A stretch of DNA of 64,000 nucleotides from Antrihabitans cavernicola (GTDB taxonomy: Bacteria; Actinomycetota; Actinomycetes; Mycobacteriales; Mycobacteriaceae), in NCBI RefSeq assembly GCF_008297975.1, contig NZ_VLNY01000015.1, forward strand, positions 1 to 64,000. The letters are read 5' to 3'. Below the pieces are notes generated by a model. It searched no databases and was not told the origin of the DNA. It saw only the letters and a program-made list of their open reading frames with translations. Shown in pieces: positions 50,838-59,330 of this stretch (positions within the stretch are counted from its first letter, which is position 1; every line of letters begins with the position of its first letter). Both the position numbers and the translations under genes were made by a program.

Positions 50838-51919
50838 GGCTCGCGCGGGCAGGGAGGCTGGCGCTGATCGGCGTCATCGCGACAATCGCGGCGAGCTGCT
50901 CGGTCGCGTCGAACCCACTTGCAGACAAGCTCCATGTGACAGCAGACTTCGAGAACATCGCCGGAATGTACGTGGGCAACGATGTTTCGGTGCTCGGGAT
51001 GCCGATCGGCAAGGTCGACAAGATCACGCCGAAGGGCACCGTCGTCGAGGTCGAGATGTCGATATCCGCGGATACCAAGGTGCCTGCGGATGCGATAGCC
51101 GCGTCCGTGTCGCCGTCGGTGGTGACCGACCGACACCTCGAGCTCACTCCGGTGTACCGCGGCAACGGTCCGACGCTGGCCGACGGCGACCATATTCCGT
51201 TGGACCGCACCAGAACACCCGTCGAGCTGGACCGCGTCATCTCTGCGCTCGACTCCGCGTCGGATGCGCTCAAGGGCAACGGCAAGGCCGGCGGCCCGTT
51301 GTCGGGGCAGATCAACGCGTTCGACAGCGCACTGAGCGGCAACGGCGACAAGATCAGGAACACTCTCGACGCGCTGTCGAGCGCCTTGAAATTGGGCGTC
51401 GACAACAAGGACGCCATCTCCAACGCGATCGTCAAGGCCAACGAGCTGACCCAGATGATCGCCGACAACGACCAGACTGTGCGCCAATTCAGTTCCGGCA
51501 TAACCAATCTCACCCAGATCCTGGCCGATCAGGCGCCGGGCCTGCAGGCCGTGATGACCCAGCTCAACGATTTCCTCGGCAATACGAGCGCAGTACTCGA
51601 GCAGAATCGCGGGCAGTTGGGCGGCGCGATGACGCGACTGACCGACACCACCAACATGCTGCGGAAGAATGCCCGAAATCTCACAGAATCGGTCGACCTG
51701 CTGCCGCTGACATTTCAAAACATCGACAACGCCATGAGTCCGGAGACAGGCAACATTCGCCTGCACATTCTTACCGACAAAGCGGTATTCGATGGCGAGT
51801 TACTGAACCTGTTCTGCGAGCGAATCCAGATGCGCGTCAATGGCTGCCGAACTGGAAAACTCGAAGACTTCGGCCCGGACTTCGGGCTCACCGCTGCGTT
51901 GCTGGGGATGTCGAAATGA
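50834..51919 (+). CDS. MceD subunit of Mce lipid importer, with lipobox
   Basis: A 361-residue Mce subunit. Its N-terminus (LALIGVIATIAASCSVAS) contains a lipobox-like AASC with Cys22, so it may be a lipoprotein rather than helix-anchored. The MCE domain has VTADFENIAGMYVGNDVSVL and GMPIGKVDKITPKGTVVEVE. The needle region includes the usual STILEQN-type repeats (SAVLEQNRGQLGGAMTRLTD). Typical MceD proteins are longer and have a plain membrane helix, with the lipobox only in MceE, so this is an unusual arrangement. ATG at 50834 overlaps the mceC stop (ATGA). Confidence 0.9.
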   Translation: MRLARAGRLALIGVIATIAASCSVASNPLADKLHVTADFENIAGMYVGNDVSVLGMPIGKVDKITPKGTVVEVEMSISADTKVPADAIAASVSPSVVTDRHLELTPVYRGNGPTLADGDHIPLDRTRTPVELDRVISALDSASDALKGNGKAGGPLSGQINAFDSALSGNGDKIRNTLDALSSALKLGVDNKDAISNAIVKANELTQMIADNDQTVRQFSSGITNLTQILADQAPGLQAVMTQLNDFLGNTSAVLEQNRGQLGGAMTRLTDTTNMLRKNARNLTESVDLLPLTFQNIDNAMSPETGNIRLHILTDKAVFDGELLNLFCERIQMRVNGCRTGKLEDFGPDFGLTAALLGMSK

Positions 51920-52998
51920 CGACGAACAAGGCGAAGGTCGGGATCGCGCTCGTCGCGGCGGCAGTGGTCGCCACGGCATCCGGCTGCAGCGTCACCGTGG
52001 ACAAGCTGCCGCTACCCAAACCGAGCGTGCAGGGCGAAAGCTACAAACTGCATGCGGTTTTCGAGAACGCCCTGAACTTGCCCGCGCAAGCCAAGGTGAA
52101 GATCGGTGGCTCCGACGTGGGCATGGTCACCGACATCACCACCGAGAACTTCCAGGCCGATGTCTCGATGGATATTCGCAAGGACGTCGAGTTACCCGAG
52201 GGCACAACAGCCGAACTACGCCAGGCAACTCCGCTCGGTGACGTCTTCGTCGCGATGTCGATGCCACCGAAGACGCCGGGTGTCGCGCTGCTGAAAGACG
52301 GTGCAACGCTTGGACTCGACAAGACATCGGCTGGTGCAACGGTCGAGGACATCCTGGTGTCGGTCTCGATGTTGGTCAACGGCGGCGGCCTCAATCAGCT
52401 CTCGCGCATCGTGACCGAACTCGACTCCGCGGTAGCGGGGCGCGGACCACAGCTCGGCCATCTGGTGGTCGAGCTGACCAACACCATCGGCAGTCTCAAT
52501 CAGCGCACCGCCGAGATCGACGGCGTGCTCAAACAATTCGACACCGTCACGGCTACGCTCAACCAACGGCATGCGGAGCTGGGGCAGGTCGCAGATTCGT
52601 TGCCGCCGATGATCGGCACCCTCGCCGAGAACAACCGTGCCATCGGCGATGTGCTCGGCAAGATCTCGACGGCCAGCGCGGCGCTCGGCGACTTCGCCGA
52701 CACGTCGTCGGGCGAACTCCAGGGGATGCTGGACAACGTCTCCACACTAATGGGCAGCCTCACCCAGGCCGGGGACAACCTGGGCGGCACGTTGGACGCG
52801 CTCCACAACCTGTCGCCTGGGGTGCTCGCAACGCTTCGAGGCAACTCGCTTGCCGTCAGCGCCACTCTCTCCTATCTCGCGATCGGCGACCCGTCCGGCA
52901 GCCACCTACCCAATGGGTCCGACGTCAATGCCTTCGTCGGCAGCCTCGCCGAAGTGTTGCAACGCCTCCAGGCGCGAGTCACCGGAGGTACCCGATGA
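51916..52998 (+). CDS. MceE lipoprotein subunit of Mce lipid importer
   Basis: A 360-residue Mce subunit of the LprK type. The signal peptide (VGIALVAAAVVATASGCSVT) ends in lipobox ASGC (Cys24). The MCE domain has YKLHAVFENALNLPAQAKVK and IGGSDVGMVTDI, and the MCE-typical helical region contains LNQRTAEIDGVLKQFDTVTA. ATG at 51916 overlaps the mceD stop. The position and lipobox are as expected for MceE. Confidence 0.93.
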   Translation: MTTNKAKVGIALVAAAVVATASGCSVTVDKLPLPKPSVQGESYKLHAVFENALNLPAQAKVKIGGSDVGMVTDITTENFQADVSMDIRKDVELPEGTTAELRQATPLGDVFVAMSMPPKTPGVALLKDGATLGLDKTSAGATVEDILVSVSMLVNGGGLNQLSRIVTELDSAVAGRGPQLGHLVVELTNTIGSLNQRTAEIDGVLKQFDTVTATLNQRHAELGQVADSLPPMIGTLAENNRAIGDVLGKISTASAALGDFADTSSGELQGMLDNVSTLMGSLTQAGDNLGGTLDALHNLSPGVLATLRGNSLAVSATLSYLAIGDPSGSHLPNGSDVNAFVGSLAEVLQRLQARVTGGTR

Positions 52999-54155
52999 GG
53001 GGGTTGCTGAAGCGCAAGGTGCTGCTGTCCAACACCGGCCTCGTGCTGATTCTGCTGCTCGGCGCAACGTACTTGATGGTCGACATCATGCGGATCAACC
53101 CGTTGCACGACCACTACGACGTGACGGTGAACATGGACCGCTCCGGCGGTCTGCTGCAGAACAACGATGTGACTTATCGCGGCCTGCGCGTCGGCAAGGT
53201 GACGGCTATCAAGATCACCGAGATGGGCGTCGCGGCTACAGCGCAGATCGACTCGCGGTCCAAGATTCCGATGGGCGTTCAGGTTGCGGTGCAGGCTCTT
53301 TCGGCTGCCGGCGAGCAGTACATCGACTTTCGCCCGACTACCGATCAGGGCCCGTTCCTGGAGAACGGCTCGGTGATCGACGCAAAGGACGTCAAGACGC
53401 CGACCCCGATCTCGAACCTGGTCGACGACATGAGCGCCCTGCTCGATCAGATCGATCCGAACAAGGTCAACAACATCCTCACCGAGTTGTACAAAGCGCT
53501 CGGTGGTGGTCCGGACAGTTTGCGCAGCATCGTCGACAGCGGCACCGTGCTGCTGGCGAGCATGGACCAGGTGTTGCCGCAGACGACGGCGCTGATCGAC
53601 AACCTGCGTACCGTCGTCGGCACCACCACACAGATTCAGCCGGATCTCGGCACGCTCACCAACAATGCGGGCATTCTGTTCGACCAGACGACCGCAGCCG
53701 ACAAAGAGCTGCGCACGCTGCTCGACGTCGGTCCGGGTCAGTTGGCATCGATCGGTGGCGTCATAGCGGACACCACCGATCCCATCACCAACGTGATCAC
53801 GAACTTCGTCGCGATCACCAAGGCGGCCAAGCTCCGCAGCTCGGCGTTGAGCGTGTTGTTCCCATCTTTGCGTGATGGCGGTGCCGCACTGGGGATTCCG
53901 GCCCACGACGGCGAGTTCCACACCATGCTCGACATCTTCCCCCGACCAACCTGTCAGTACGACACCATCCCGGTGTCGCCGGCGAAGATCGGCTCAGATC
54001 AGGTACGCAAATACAACTACTGCGTGACCAAGAATCCGGCGCTGCAGATTCGTGGTGCGGCCAACGCGCCGCGGCCGCCGGGTCCGGACAACACCAGCGG
54101 CCCACCGCCCGGTGTGACCGGCAACGAGATGACCAACATCGTCCCGCCCCGCTAG
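52995..54155 (+). CDS. MceF subunit of Mce lipid importer
   Basis: A 386-residue Mce subunit. The N-terminal helix (GLVLILLLGATYLMVDIMRI) is followed by the MCE domain with YDVTVNMDRSGGLLQNNDVT and YRGLRVGKVTAIKITEMGVA, then the needle region (ALIDNLRTVVGTTTQIQPDL) and a tail with RPTCQYDTIPVSP and a Pro-rich end. ATG at 52995 overlaps the mceE stop. It closes the six-subunit set; the operon contains no ATPase, as is usual, since MceG is encoded elsewhere. Confidence 0.93.
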   Translation: MRGLLKRKVLLSNTGLVLILLLGATYLMVDIMRINPLHDHYDVTVNMDRSGGLLQNNDVTYRGLRVGKVTAIKITEMGVAATAQIDSRSKIPMGVQVAVQALSAAGEQYIDFRPTTDQGPFLENGSVIDAKDVKTPTPISNLVDDMSALLDQIDPNKVNNILTELYKALGGGPDSLRSIVDSGTVLLASMDQVLPQTTALIDNLRTVVGTTTQIQPDLGTLTNNAGILFDQTTAADKELRTLLDVGPGQLASIGGVIADTTDPITNVITNFVAITKAAKLRSSALSVLFPSLRDGGAALGIPAHDGEFHTMLDIFPRPTCQYDTIPVSPAKIGSDQVRKYNYCVTKNPALQIRGAANAPRPPGPDNTSGPPPGVTGNEMTNIVPPR

Positions 54156-54241
54156 GGTCGGCTGCTGGGCGTAAAGCTCGCAGAAATAGAGACATGTTCG
54201 CTATGCGGCGTTTCGCGCCGAGGAAGTCTGAGACGTAACCG

Positions 54242-54925
54242 ATGGCACAAGACAAAGACCTGCCCGGCAGCGATGCAGGGAAGGAGAGCGAGTCTGCCGA
54301 AGTGACTGCTCCGACAAGCGGATACATCGAGGTGAGCCCGGATCCGGACAAGCCACGAGACGACGAGAGCAGGCCGGTCGACGAGGCCGCGCCGGCAGAG
54401 GGGAACAAGCCCAAACGCCAGCTGCCGCCGGTCTCGTTGCTGATCGGTGCCGGACTGGGTGCCCTGCTCTTGATCGCCGCGATCGCGTCGGCCGTCTTCT
54501 TCTATCTGCGCTACGACGAGAAGAACCAGATTCTCGATGCCAACGAGTCGGCGCGCCAGGCGGCCTGCGCGTACGGAACGGTGCTCGGCAACTACGACTA
54601 CCAAAATCTCGACAAGTATTTCGCAGGCGTGCTCGACGGCGCGGCAGGCGACTTCAAGAAAGACTTCAACGACACAAGTAAGGACTTCAAGGATGTCTTG
54701 ACACAGGGTCAGGTCAAGACGTCCACCAACGACGTGCAGTGCGCCATCAAGTCGGGCGACAAGGACCATGCCGAGGCGATTGTGGTTGTCGGACAGACCA
54801 TCACCAGCCTCGGCACGCAGAATCAGCCGCAGCCGACACAGATTTCGATGGTCATGTCCATGGACAACGTCGACGGCCGCTGGCTGACCGACAAGCTGAG
54901 TTCGCCGCTCCTGAAGCCGCAGTAA
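54242..54925 (+). CDS. Mce-associated (Mas) membrane protein
   Basis: A 227-residue single-pass protein. An acidic N-terminal tail (about 1-60, with PDPDKPRDDESRPVDEAAPA) is followed by one membrane helix (LLIGAGLGALLLIAAIASAV) and an extracytoplasmic domain with an NTF2-like pattern: ARQAACAYGTVLGNYDYQNL, then FKKDFNDTSKDFKDVLTQGQ and VVVGQTITSLGTQ. This fits the Mas/OmamA-type proteins encoded after mce genes, which help stabilise the complex. It starts 86 bp after mceF and is the last gene of the likely transcript. Confidence 0.85.
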   Translation: MAQDKDLPGSDAGKESESAEVTAPTSGYIEVSPDPDKPRDDESRPVDEAAPAEGNKPKRQLPPVSLLIGAGLGALLLIAAIASAVFFYLRYDEKNQILDANESARQAACAYGTVLGNYDYQNLDKYFAGVLDGAAGDFKKDFNDTSKDFKDVLTQGQVKTSTNDVQCAIKSGDKDHAEAIVVVGQTITSLGTQNQPQPTQISMVMSMDNVDGRWLTDKLSSPLLKPQ

Positions 54926-54935
54926 TGGTCCGCCC

Positions 54936-55673
54936 ATGAGCGTGGTGGTCGATGTCATGGCGGACATCGGCATCACCAGGGTGTCTCGGTGGATCTTCAA
55001 TTGCTATGTGGTGCACAACGGCGGCAACGGTCCCATCATCGTCGACGCCGGGTTGCTCTCGGCGTGCGACGACATCGCGCCCGTGCTTGCCGGGCTCTCC
55101 GGTTCGGTGCAGTCGATCCTCGCCACGCACGGCCATTCCGACCATCTCGCGGGTGCCCCCGAGGTGTCGAGAGGGCACGACGCTCCGATCTATCTGCCCG
55201 AGAACACGTTTCGCTATCTCGACGGACGCGCGCCGCGTAGCCCTGGTCCGCGTGACGTAGCGCGGATCTGGCGGACGTTCTTCGATCAGCCGATGGACTT
55301 GGGCAGCGTCGCGGGCCTCGCCCTGCATCCCAAAGCGGCGGGGTACGCGACAAGCGGACCGATGCATTGGCACGGACCCCTTCCGGCGGGCGCACTGACC
55401 GATGGTGGCTCGGTACCCGGCGCACCTTCTTGGACCGTTATCGCCACCCCTGGCCACACCGAAGACAGTATTGCGCTGTGGCACAACGACTCCGGGACGC
55501 TACTTGCGGGCGACGCGGTCGTCACCGCGCGTGGTCGCGCATCGTGCACGGCCGAGGTCAGCGATCCGGTAGCCGCTGCACGCACGGAGGATCGACTGCG
55601 GCAGTTGCCGATTCAGCATCTACTTCCGGGACATGGTCGGCCTGTTCACGGTGAGCGAGTCGTGTTGCGATAG
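54936..55673 (+). CDS. Metallo-beta-lactamase fold hydrolase
   Basis: A 245-residue MBL-fold enzyme with a complete di-metal site: ATHGHSDHLAG (HxHxDH, about 63-70), TPGHTED (third His), LLAGDAVV (bridging Asp) and LLPGHGRPV (last His). Glyoxalase II or lactonase-like activity is possible; the substrate is unknown. The gene starts 10 bp after the Mas gene, so it may be the end of the mce transcript, but it has no known Mce role. ATG at 54936 is preceded by a weak site. Confidence 0.9.
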   Translation: MSVVVDVMADIGITRVSRWIFNCYVVHNGGNGPIIVDAGLLSACDDIAPVLAGLSGSVQSILATHGHSDHLAGAPEVSRGHDAPIYLPENTFRYLDGRAPRSPGPRDVARIWRTFFDQPMDLGSVAGLALHPKAAGYATSGPMHWHGPLPAGALTDGGSVPGAPSWTVIATPGHTEDSIALWHNDSGTLLAGDAVVTARGRASCTAEVSDPVAAARTEDRLRQLPIQHLLPGHGRPVHGERVVLR

Positions 55674-55687
55674 AGGGAGAATGTGGG

Positions 55688-56077
55688 ATGACCGCAACAC
55701 CGGGCAGACTGATGTTCGAACACGTCGGGTTGGCGTTCACCTCGCCGGACCGCGTCCGCGCACTGCTGTTCGAAAGCCCTGCAAGGAACTTCGGCAGTTC
55801 GGTGCCGATCGCCGGCCTGGCGTACGAAGTCGATCGTGCCAACGGCTGGGTTCAGGCAAGCGGTCAATGGTGGTGGAGCGGCCGGTACACAGTGTCTGCG
55901 GATGCCGTCGGCACAAGAATCGTGCAGCAGACCTTCAATCTGGCAACCGGACCGGTCGCGGTCATCGTTCCCCTCACGGTAGGGCGCGGATCTCGCAGTC
56001 GCAGTCGGCAGGGACTTCAGCAGGTTCTCGACCGTATTGCAACGGAATTGAACTGCCGGACAGAGATATTGCCGTAG
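55688..56077 (+). CDS. Small hypothetical protein, SRPBCC-like
   Basis: A 129-residue soluble protein. It starts TPGRLMFEHVGLAFTSPDRV and contains GWVQASGQWWWSGRYTVSAD followed by IVQQTFNLATGPVAVIVPLT, a mixed alpha/beta pattern like the START/SRPBCC fold. I do not recognise a family. It follows the MBL gene after 14 bp. Directly after its stop the DNA becomes a DUF222/HNH remnant. Confidence 0.6.
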   Translation: MTATPGRLMFEHVGLAFTSPDRVRALLFESPARNFGSSVPIAGLAYEVDRANGWVQASGQWWWSGRYTVSADAVGTRIVQQTFNLATGPVAVIVPLTVGRGSRSRSRQGLQQVLDRIATELNCRTEILP

Positions 56078-56079
56078 CT

Positions 56080-56263
56080 CGTCCGTCGATCACGGTGAAC
56101 TTGGTGATTTCCGACGAATCGTTGTTCGCGGATCGGACTGATGCTGCGCACGTGGAGGGGTTATGGGCCGATTCGGCATCGTGATCACATCGTCGAACAC
56201 CAGGCCGGTGGACCGACCACCGCTGACAACGGGGCCGGGTTGTGTGAGGCGTGTAATACCCAG
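56080..56263 (+). pseudogene. Broken DUF222/HNH (13E12) gene with internal deletion and frameshift
   Basis: The first frame encodes PSITVNLVISDESLFADRTD followed by AAHVEG, the end of the DUF222 domain. An extra G in the run at about 56155-56160 shifts the frame, which then reads YGPIRHRDHIVEHQAGGPTT and GLCEACNTQ, the HNH motif. About 60-65 residues that normally separate HVEGYGPI from RHRDHIV are missing; the join could be explained by recombination at a short GCCGATT-like repeat. Neither the N-terminal half nor a start codon is present. It is an inactive relic of the family seen at the window start. Confidence 0.8.
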
Positions 56264-56277
56264 GGTTATCCTTGCCT

Positions 56278-56928
56278 ATGCGAACAAGTTCGCCTGCAGT
56301 ACCGTTCTGGGCTCTCGTGTCAGCCGCCGGTGCGCCGACCTCCCTGATCGTCGGCGGCGCGCTCGCGCACCATCTACACAGCGGTCCTTACGATGCGGTA
56401 TCGCAAACCCTCAGTGTGCTCGCAGCCGATAGCGGAAGTCGCTGGGCGATGACTGCGGGTTTCGTGATCACAGCCTGCTGCCACGTCGTCACCGCGATGG
56501 GCCTGCGAGTGCTGCCACCGACACCGCGCATTGCCCTGGCCTTGGCCGGCGTCTTCGGACTTGCCGTCGCCGTGTTCCGCCAGCCTGTCCACGGATCGTC
56601 AGCCATGCACGTGTGGTCGGTGGCGGCCGGCCTGCTGATCCTCGGCATCTGGCCGCTGCTCGCGATGTCTCGAGATCCATCTGCGCCCGCAGCCTGCCGC
56701 GTCCGCTACACAACTGTGGCGACGGGAGTACTGCTTGCCCTACTCGTTTGGCTGATCATCGAGACGCAAGGCGGATCGTTATTGGGGGTGGCAGAGCGTA
56801 TTTGCGTTGTGGCACAGACACTCTGGCCGCTAGCCGTCACGGCCAGTGCCCGCCGACACGACTTGGCTCTAGGTGATAACGGTGCCGTCGCCAAGCGGCT
56901 TGCTGCTACCCGAACCCAACTGCGATAG
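56278..56928 (+). CDS. DUF998 family membrane protein
   Basis: A 216-residue protein with about six hydrophobic segments. It has the DUF998 pattern: an opening helix with ALVSAAGAPTSLIVGGALAH followed by GPYDAVSQTLSVLAADSGSR, a central VFRQPVHGSSAMHVWSVAAG loop and AERICVVAQTLWPLAV at the end. Function unknown. ATG at 56278 is preferred to TTG at 56272. The start lies 14 bp after the HNH remnant, so its promoter must be inside the remnant or upstream. Confidence 0.85.
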   Translation: MRTSSPAVPFWALVSAAGAPTSLIVGGALAHHLHSGPYDAVSQTLSVLAADSGSRWAMTAGFVITACCHVVTAMGLRVLPPTPRIALALAGVFGLAVAVFRQPVHGSSAMHVWSVAAGLLILGIWPLLAMSRDPSAPAACRVRYTTVATGVLLALLVWLIIETQGGSLLGVAERICVVAQTLWPLAVTASARRHDLALGDNGAVAKRLAATRTQLR

Positions 56929-57042
56929 CTGCGAGATGGTCATATTGATGAACTGTAGAAAATCTGACATGCCAACCAGCATTGCCGAGAGCACGCACGG
57001 ATCACAGCCCCCAATTCTGCGGTAATTCCGAAATGCACGAAA

Positions 57043-57564
57043 TCAGAAAAGCGTCATCGCTTCCGACGGCTCCTGCAGCTCGGCCACGGTCACCGTGTCC
57101 GGCACGGCGTTGTCAGACCCCGATTCGATTTCGACCGCTTGCACTGCCCGCGCCGCTTCCCCCGCCAGCACGTCTGCCATCTCGTTGAAGTGATTGCCGA
57201 CGTGACCGCGAACCCAGCGGAACCGTACCGGGCCGTGCCGGTCGGCGATGGCGTCGTCGAGTCGCTTGATCAGTTCCAGGTTCTTCACCGGCGACCCGGA
57301 AGCCGTCTTCCAGCCCTTGCGCTTCCAGCCGGCCAGCCATTCCGATGCACAGCTGATGGCGTACTTCGAATCACTTTCGATCAGCAGCGGTTCCGGACCC
57401 GGATGCGCGAGAACGGCCTGGAGCACCGCCTTCAGCTCGGCAATTTGGTTGGTGCCCACCGGTTCTCCACCACTGGCGCTCGGCCCGACGTGGTTGACCC
57501 AAGCCCAACCGATCGCCCCACCGGGATTGCGTAGGCAGGAGCCGTCCGTGCTGACGATGATCAT
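57043..57564 (-). CDS. rnhA: Ribonuclease HI
   Basis: A 173-residue RNase H fold enzyme that cuts RNA in RNA-DNA hybrids. The four carboxylates are Asp7 (VSTDGS), Glu43 (QIAELKAV), Asp65 (IESDSKYA) and Asp131 (NEMADV). RWVRGHVGNHFNEMADVLAG contains the usual His before the last Asp. After the fold there is a C-terminal tail of about 35 residues without known motif. ATG at 57564. It is 10 bp downstream of the SRPBCC gene on the same strand and probably cotranscribed. Confidence 0.92.
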   Translation of the reverse strand: MIIVSTDGSCLRNPGGAIGWAWVNHVGPSASGGEPVGTNQIAELKAVLQAVLAHPGPEPLLIESDSKYAISCASEWLAGWKRKGWKTASGSPVKNLELIKRLDDAIADRHGPVRFRWVRGHVGNHFNEMADVLAGEAARAVQAVEIESGSDNAVPDTVTVAELQEPSEAMTLF

Positions 57565-57574
57565 GGCGCAGACC

Positions 57575-58045
57575 CTAGTCCGACTTACCGACAGCGCCGC
57601 TTGCGCCGAATGCCTCGATCTCGCGGACCAAGTGATGTTCGGTGTAGCGCATGCCCGGACCGACCACCGCGTCAATGATCGTGCCCAGCGCCTTGCCCGC
57701 GAAACCGCTCGGCAACTTGTAGCCGATCTCCATCGTCAACTCTGCGGCGGCCGAGCCCTGCGGCATCAATGTCACCAGCACCGTGGATTCCAGACCCTTG
57801 ATGGACGTCATCGCGATGCGCTCGTTCGGCACGTGCTCGGTGACTTCGGTGCGAATGTGCAGCGTCTTCGGGCCGAGCTTGATCGAAGCATCGAACACCG
57901 CTCCGAGACCCTGATCGCGATCGCCCACCGGATCGAACCTCGAGATACCGAACATCCACGACGGAACGTTTCGGTAGTTGTCGATGTATCCGAAGGCAAC
58001 CTCGACCGGCACCGTTACCGTAGTCGAATGCTTGATGTTTCCCAT
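57575..58045 (-). CDS. SRPBCC (polyketide cyclase/START-like) family protein
   Basis: A 156-residue single-domain protein. It begins NIKHSTTVTVPVEVAFGYID and continues NYRNVPSWMFGISRFDPVGD, then FDASIKLGPKTLHIRTEVTE and LTMEIGYKLPSGFAGKALGT before the long C-terminal helix. This is the standard START-like fold that binds hydrophobic ligands in a deep cavity. Mycobacterial homologues are annotated only as polyketide cyclase-like. Substrate unknown. ATG at 58045. It is followed by rnhA. Confidence 0.88.
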   Translation of the reverse strand: MGNIKHSTTVTVPVEVAFGYIDNYRNVPSWMFGISRFDPVGDRDQGLGAVFDASIKLGPKTLHIRTEVTEHVPNERIAMTSIKGLESTVLVTLMPQGSAAAELTMEIGYKLPSGFAGKALGTIIDAVVGPGMRYTEHHLVREIEAFGASGAVGKSD

Positions 58046-58123
58046 AGCCGTGCGATACCTCTTCCTTGACGCTGCGAAACTACTACAGATCGGCGCGTCG
58101 GAGCGGGTGCCGCACCGCGACCG

Positions 58124-59317
58124 TCACGATCGAGTGGAAACTAACTTCTCGACGATCGTTTCCGCGATCGGTAGCGCCGATGTAGCCGCAGGCGACGGCG
58201 CGTTGAGGACGTGCACGGAACGCGGGGTTCGCTCGATCATGAAGTCGTGCACCAGAGTTCCATCGCGCAGGACCGCCTGCGCGCGGATTCCTGCTTCTTT
58301 CGGGAGCAGATCCGCCAATGTCAGTTCGGGACAATACTTTCGGCACTCGGCAAGGTAGCCGCGTTTGAAGAGCGAATTCCGCACCTCCTTCGCCCCGGTG
58401 CGCACGTTCGCCCTCGCCACCTTGTAGAAGCCGGGGTACGACGCGATGTCGCGCACGTCTTTGCCTCGAACGCTGAACTTGCGGTAGCCCTCCCGCGAAA
58501 GTCCCAGTACCGCATTGGGTCCCACAGTCAGATCGCCGTCGATGGTGGGACTCAGGTGGACGCCGAGGAACGGCAGCTCCGGATCAGGGATGGGGTAGAT
58601 CAGCTGCGACACCAGGTTGCTGCGGTCGGCCGGAAGTTGGTAGTACTCGCCGCGGAACGGGACGATGCGAAAGTCGACGTCGATACCCGCGAGTCGAGCC
58701 ATCCGATCCGCCTGCAGTCCTGCACACACGACGAGTTGTCGCGCAGACCATGAACCGGCAGGACCGCTCACCACGACCCGGTCCGCGGATTCCGAGATAT
58801 CAGTGACTTCTACACCGAGCATTACGGTTCCACCGTTGCCGCGCACCAGATCTGCGAGCACGTCGGTGATGCGCCGGTAATCGACGATGCCGGTGCTCGG
58901 TACCACCAGTGCGCCAACGCCGGTGACGTGCGGTTCGCGACGCCGCAGCTCTGCACCGTCGATCACCTCGACATCGAGCTGGTTGACCTTCGATCGTTCG
59001 TAGAGCGCGTTCATCCGCGCCAGCTCGGCGGAATCCGTTGCGACCAAGAGCTTTCCGCAGACATCGACAGGTATGCCGTGTTCGGCCGCGAACTCCTTGG
59101 TCGACTGCGCACCGCGGCGGCACAGTTCGGCTTTGAGGCTCCCGGGTTGGTAATAGATCCCGGAATGAACGACGCCGCTGTTGTGTCCGGTCTGGTGCAG
59201 GGCGAGCTCGTCCGCCTTCTCCAGCAACAGCAGGCTCGACCCAGGCCGTTCCCGAAGGATTCGTTCGGCCGTGGCCACCCCGACGATCCCGCCGCCGATC
59301 ACACAGAAGTCGTACAC
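58124..59317 (-). CDS. lhgO: L-2-hydroxyglutarate oxidase
   Basis: A 397-residue FAD-dependent oxidoreductase of the DAO family. The dinucleotide-binding motif is VIGGGIVGVATAERIL at the N-terminus, then HQTGHNSGVVHSGIYYQPGS, which is characteristic of LhgO/L2HGDH. The C-terminal end ERTPRSVHVLNAPSPAATSA is also typical. The enzyme oxidises L-2-hydroxyglutarate to 2-oxoglutarate, often as metabolite repair. GTG at 59317 follows AGGGAGGG. It lies 13 bp after the TetR gene and is probably in one transcript with it. Confidence 0.93.
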   Translation of the reverse strand: MYDFCVIGGGIVGVATAERILRERPGSSLLLLEKADELALHQTGHNSGVVHSGIYYQPGSLKAELCRRGAQSTKEFAAEHGIPVDVCGKLLVATDSAELARMNALYERSKVNQLDVEVIDGAELRRREPHVTGVGALVVPSTGIVDYRRITDVLADLVRGNGGTVMLGVEVTDISESADRVVVSGPAGSWSARQLVVCAGLQADRMARLAGIDVDFRIVPFRGEYYQLPADRSNLVSQLIYPIPDPELPFLGVHLSPTIDGDLTVGPNAVLGLSREGYRKFSVRGKDVRDIASYPGFYKVARANVRTGAKEVRNSLFKRGYLAECRKYCPELTLADLLPKEAGIRAQAVLRDGTLVHDFMIERTPRSVHVLNAPSPAATSALPIAETIVEKLVSTRS

Positions 59318-59330
59318 CGGAACCCTCCCT

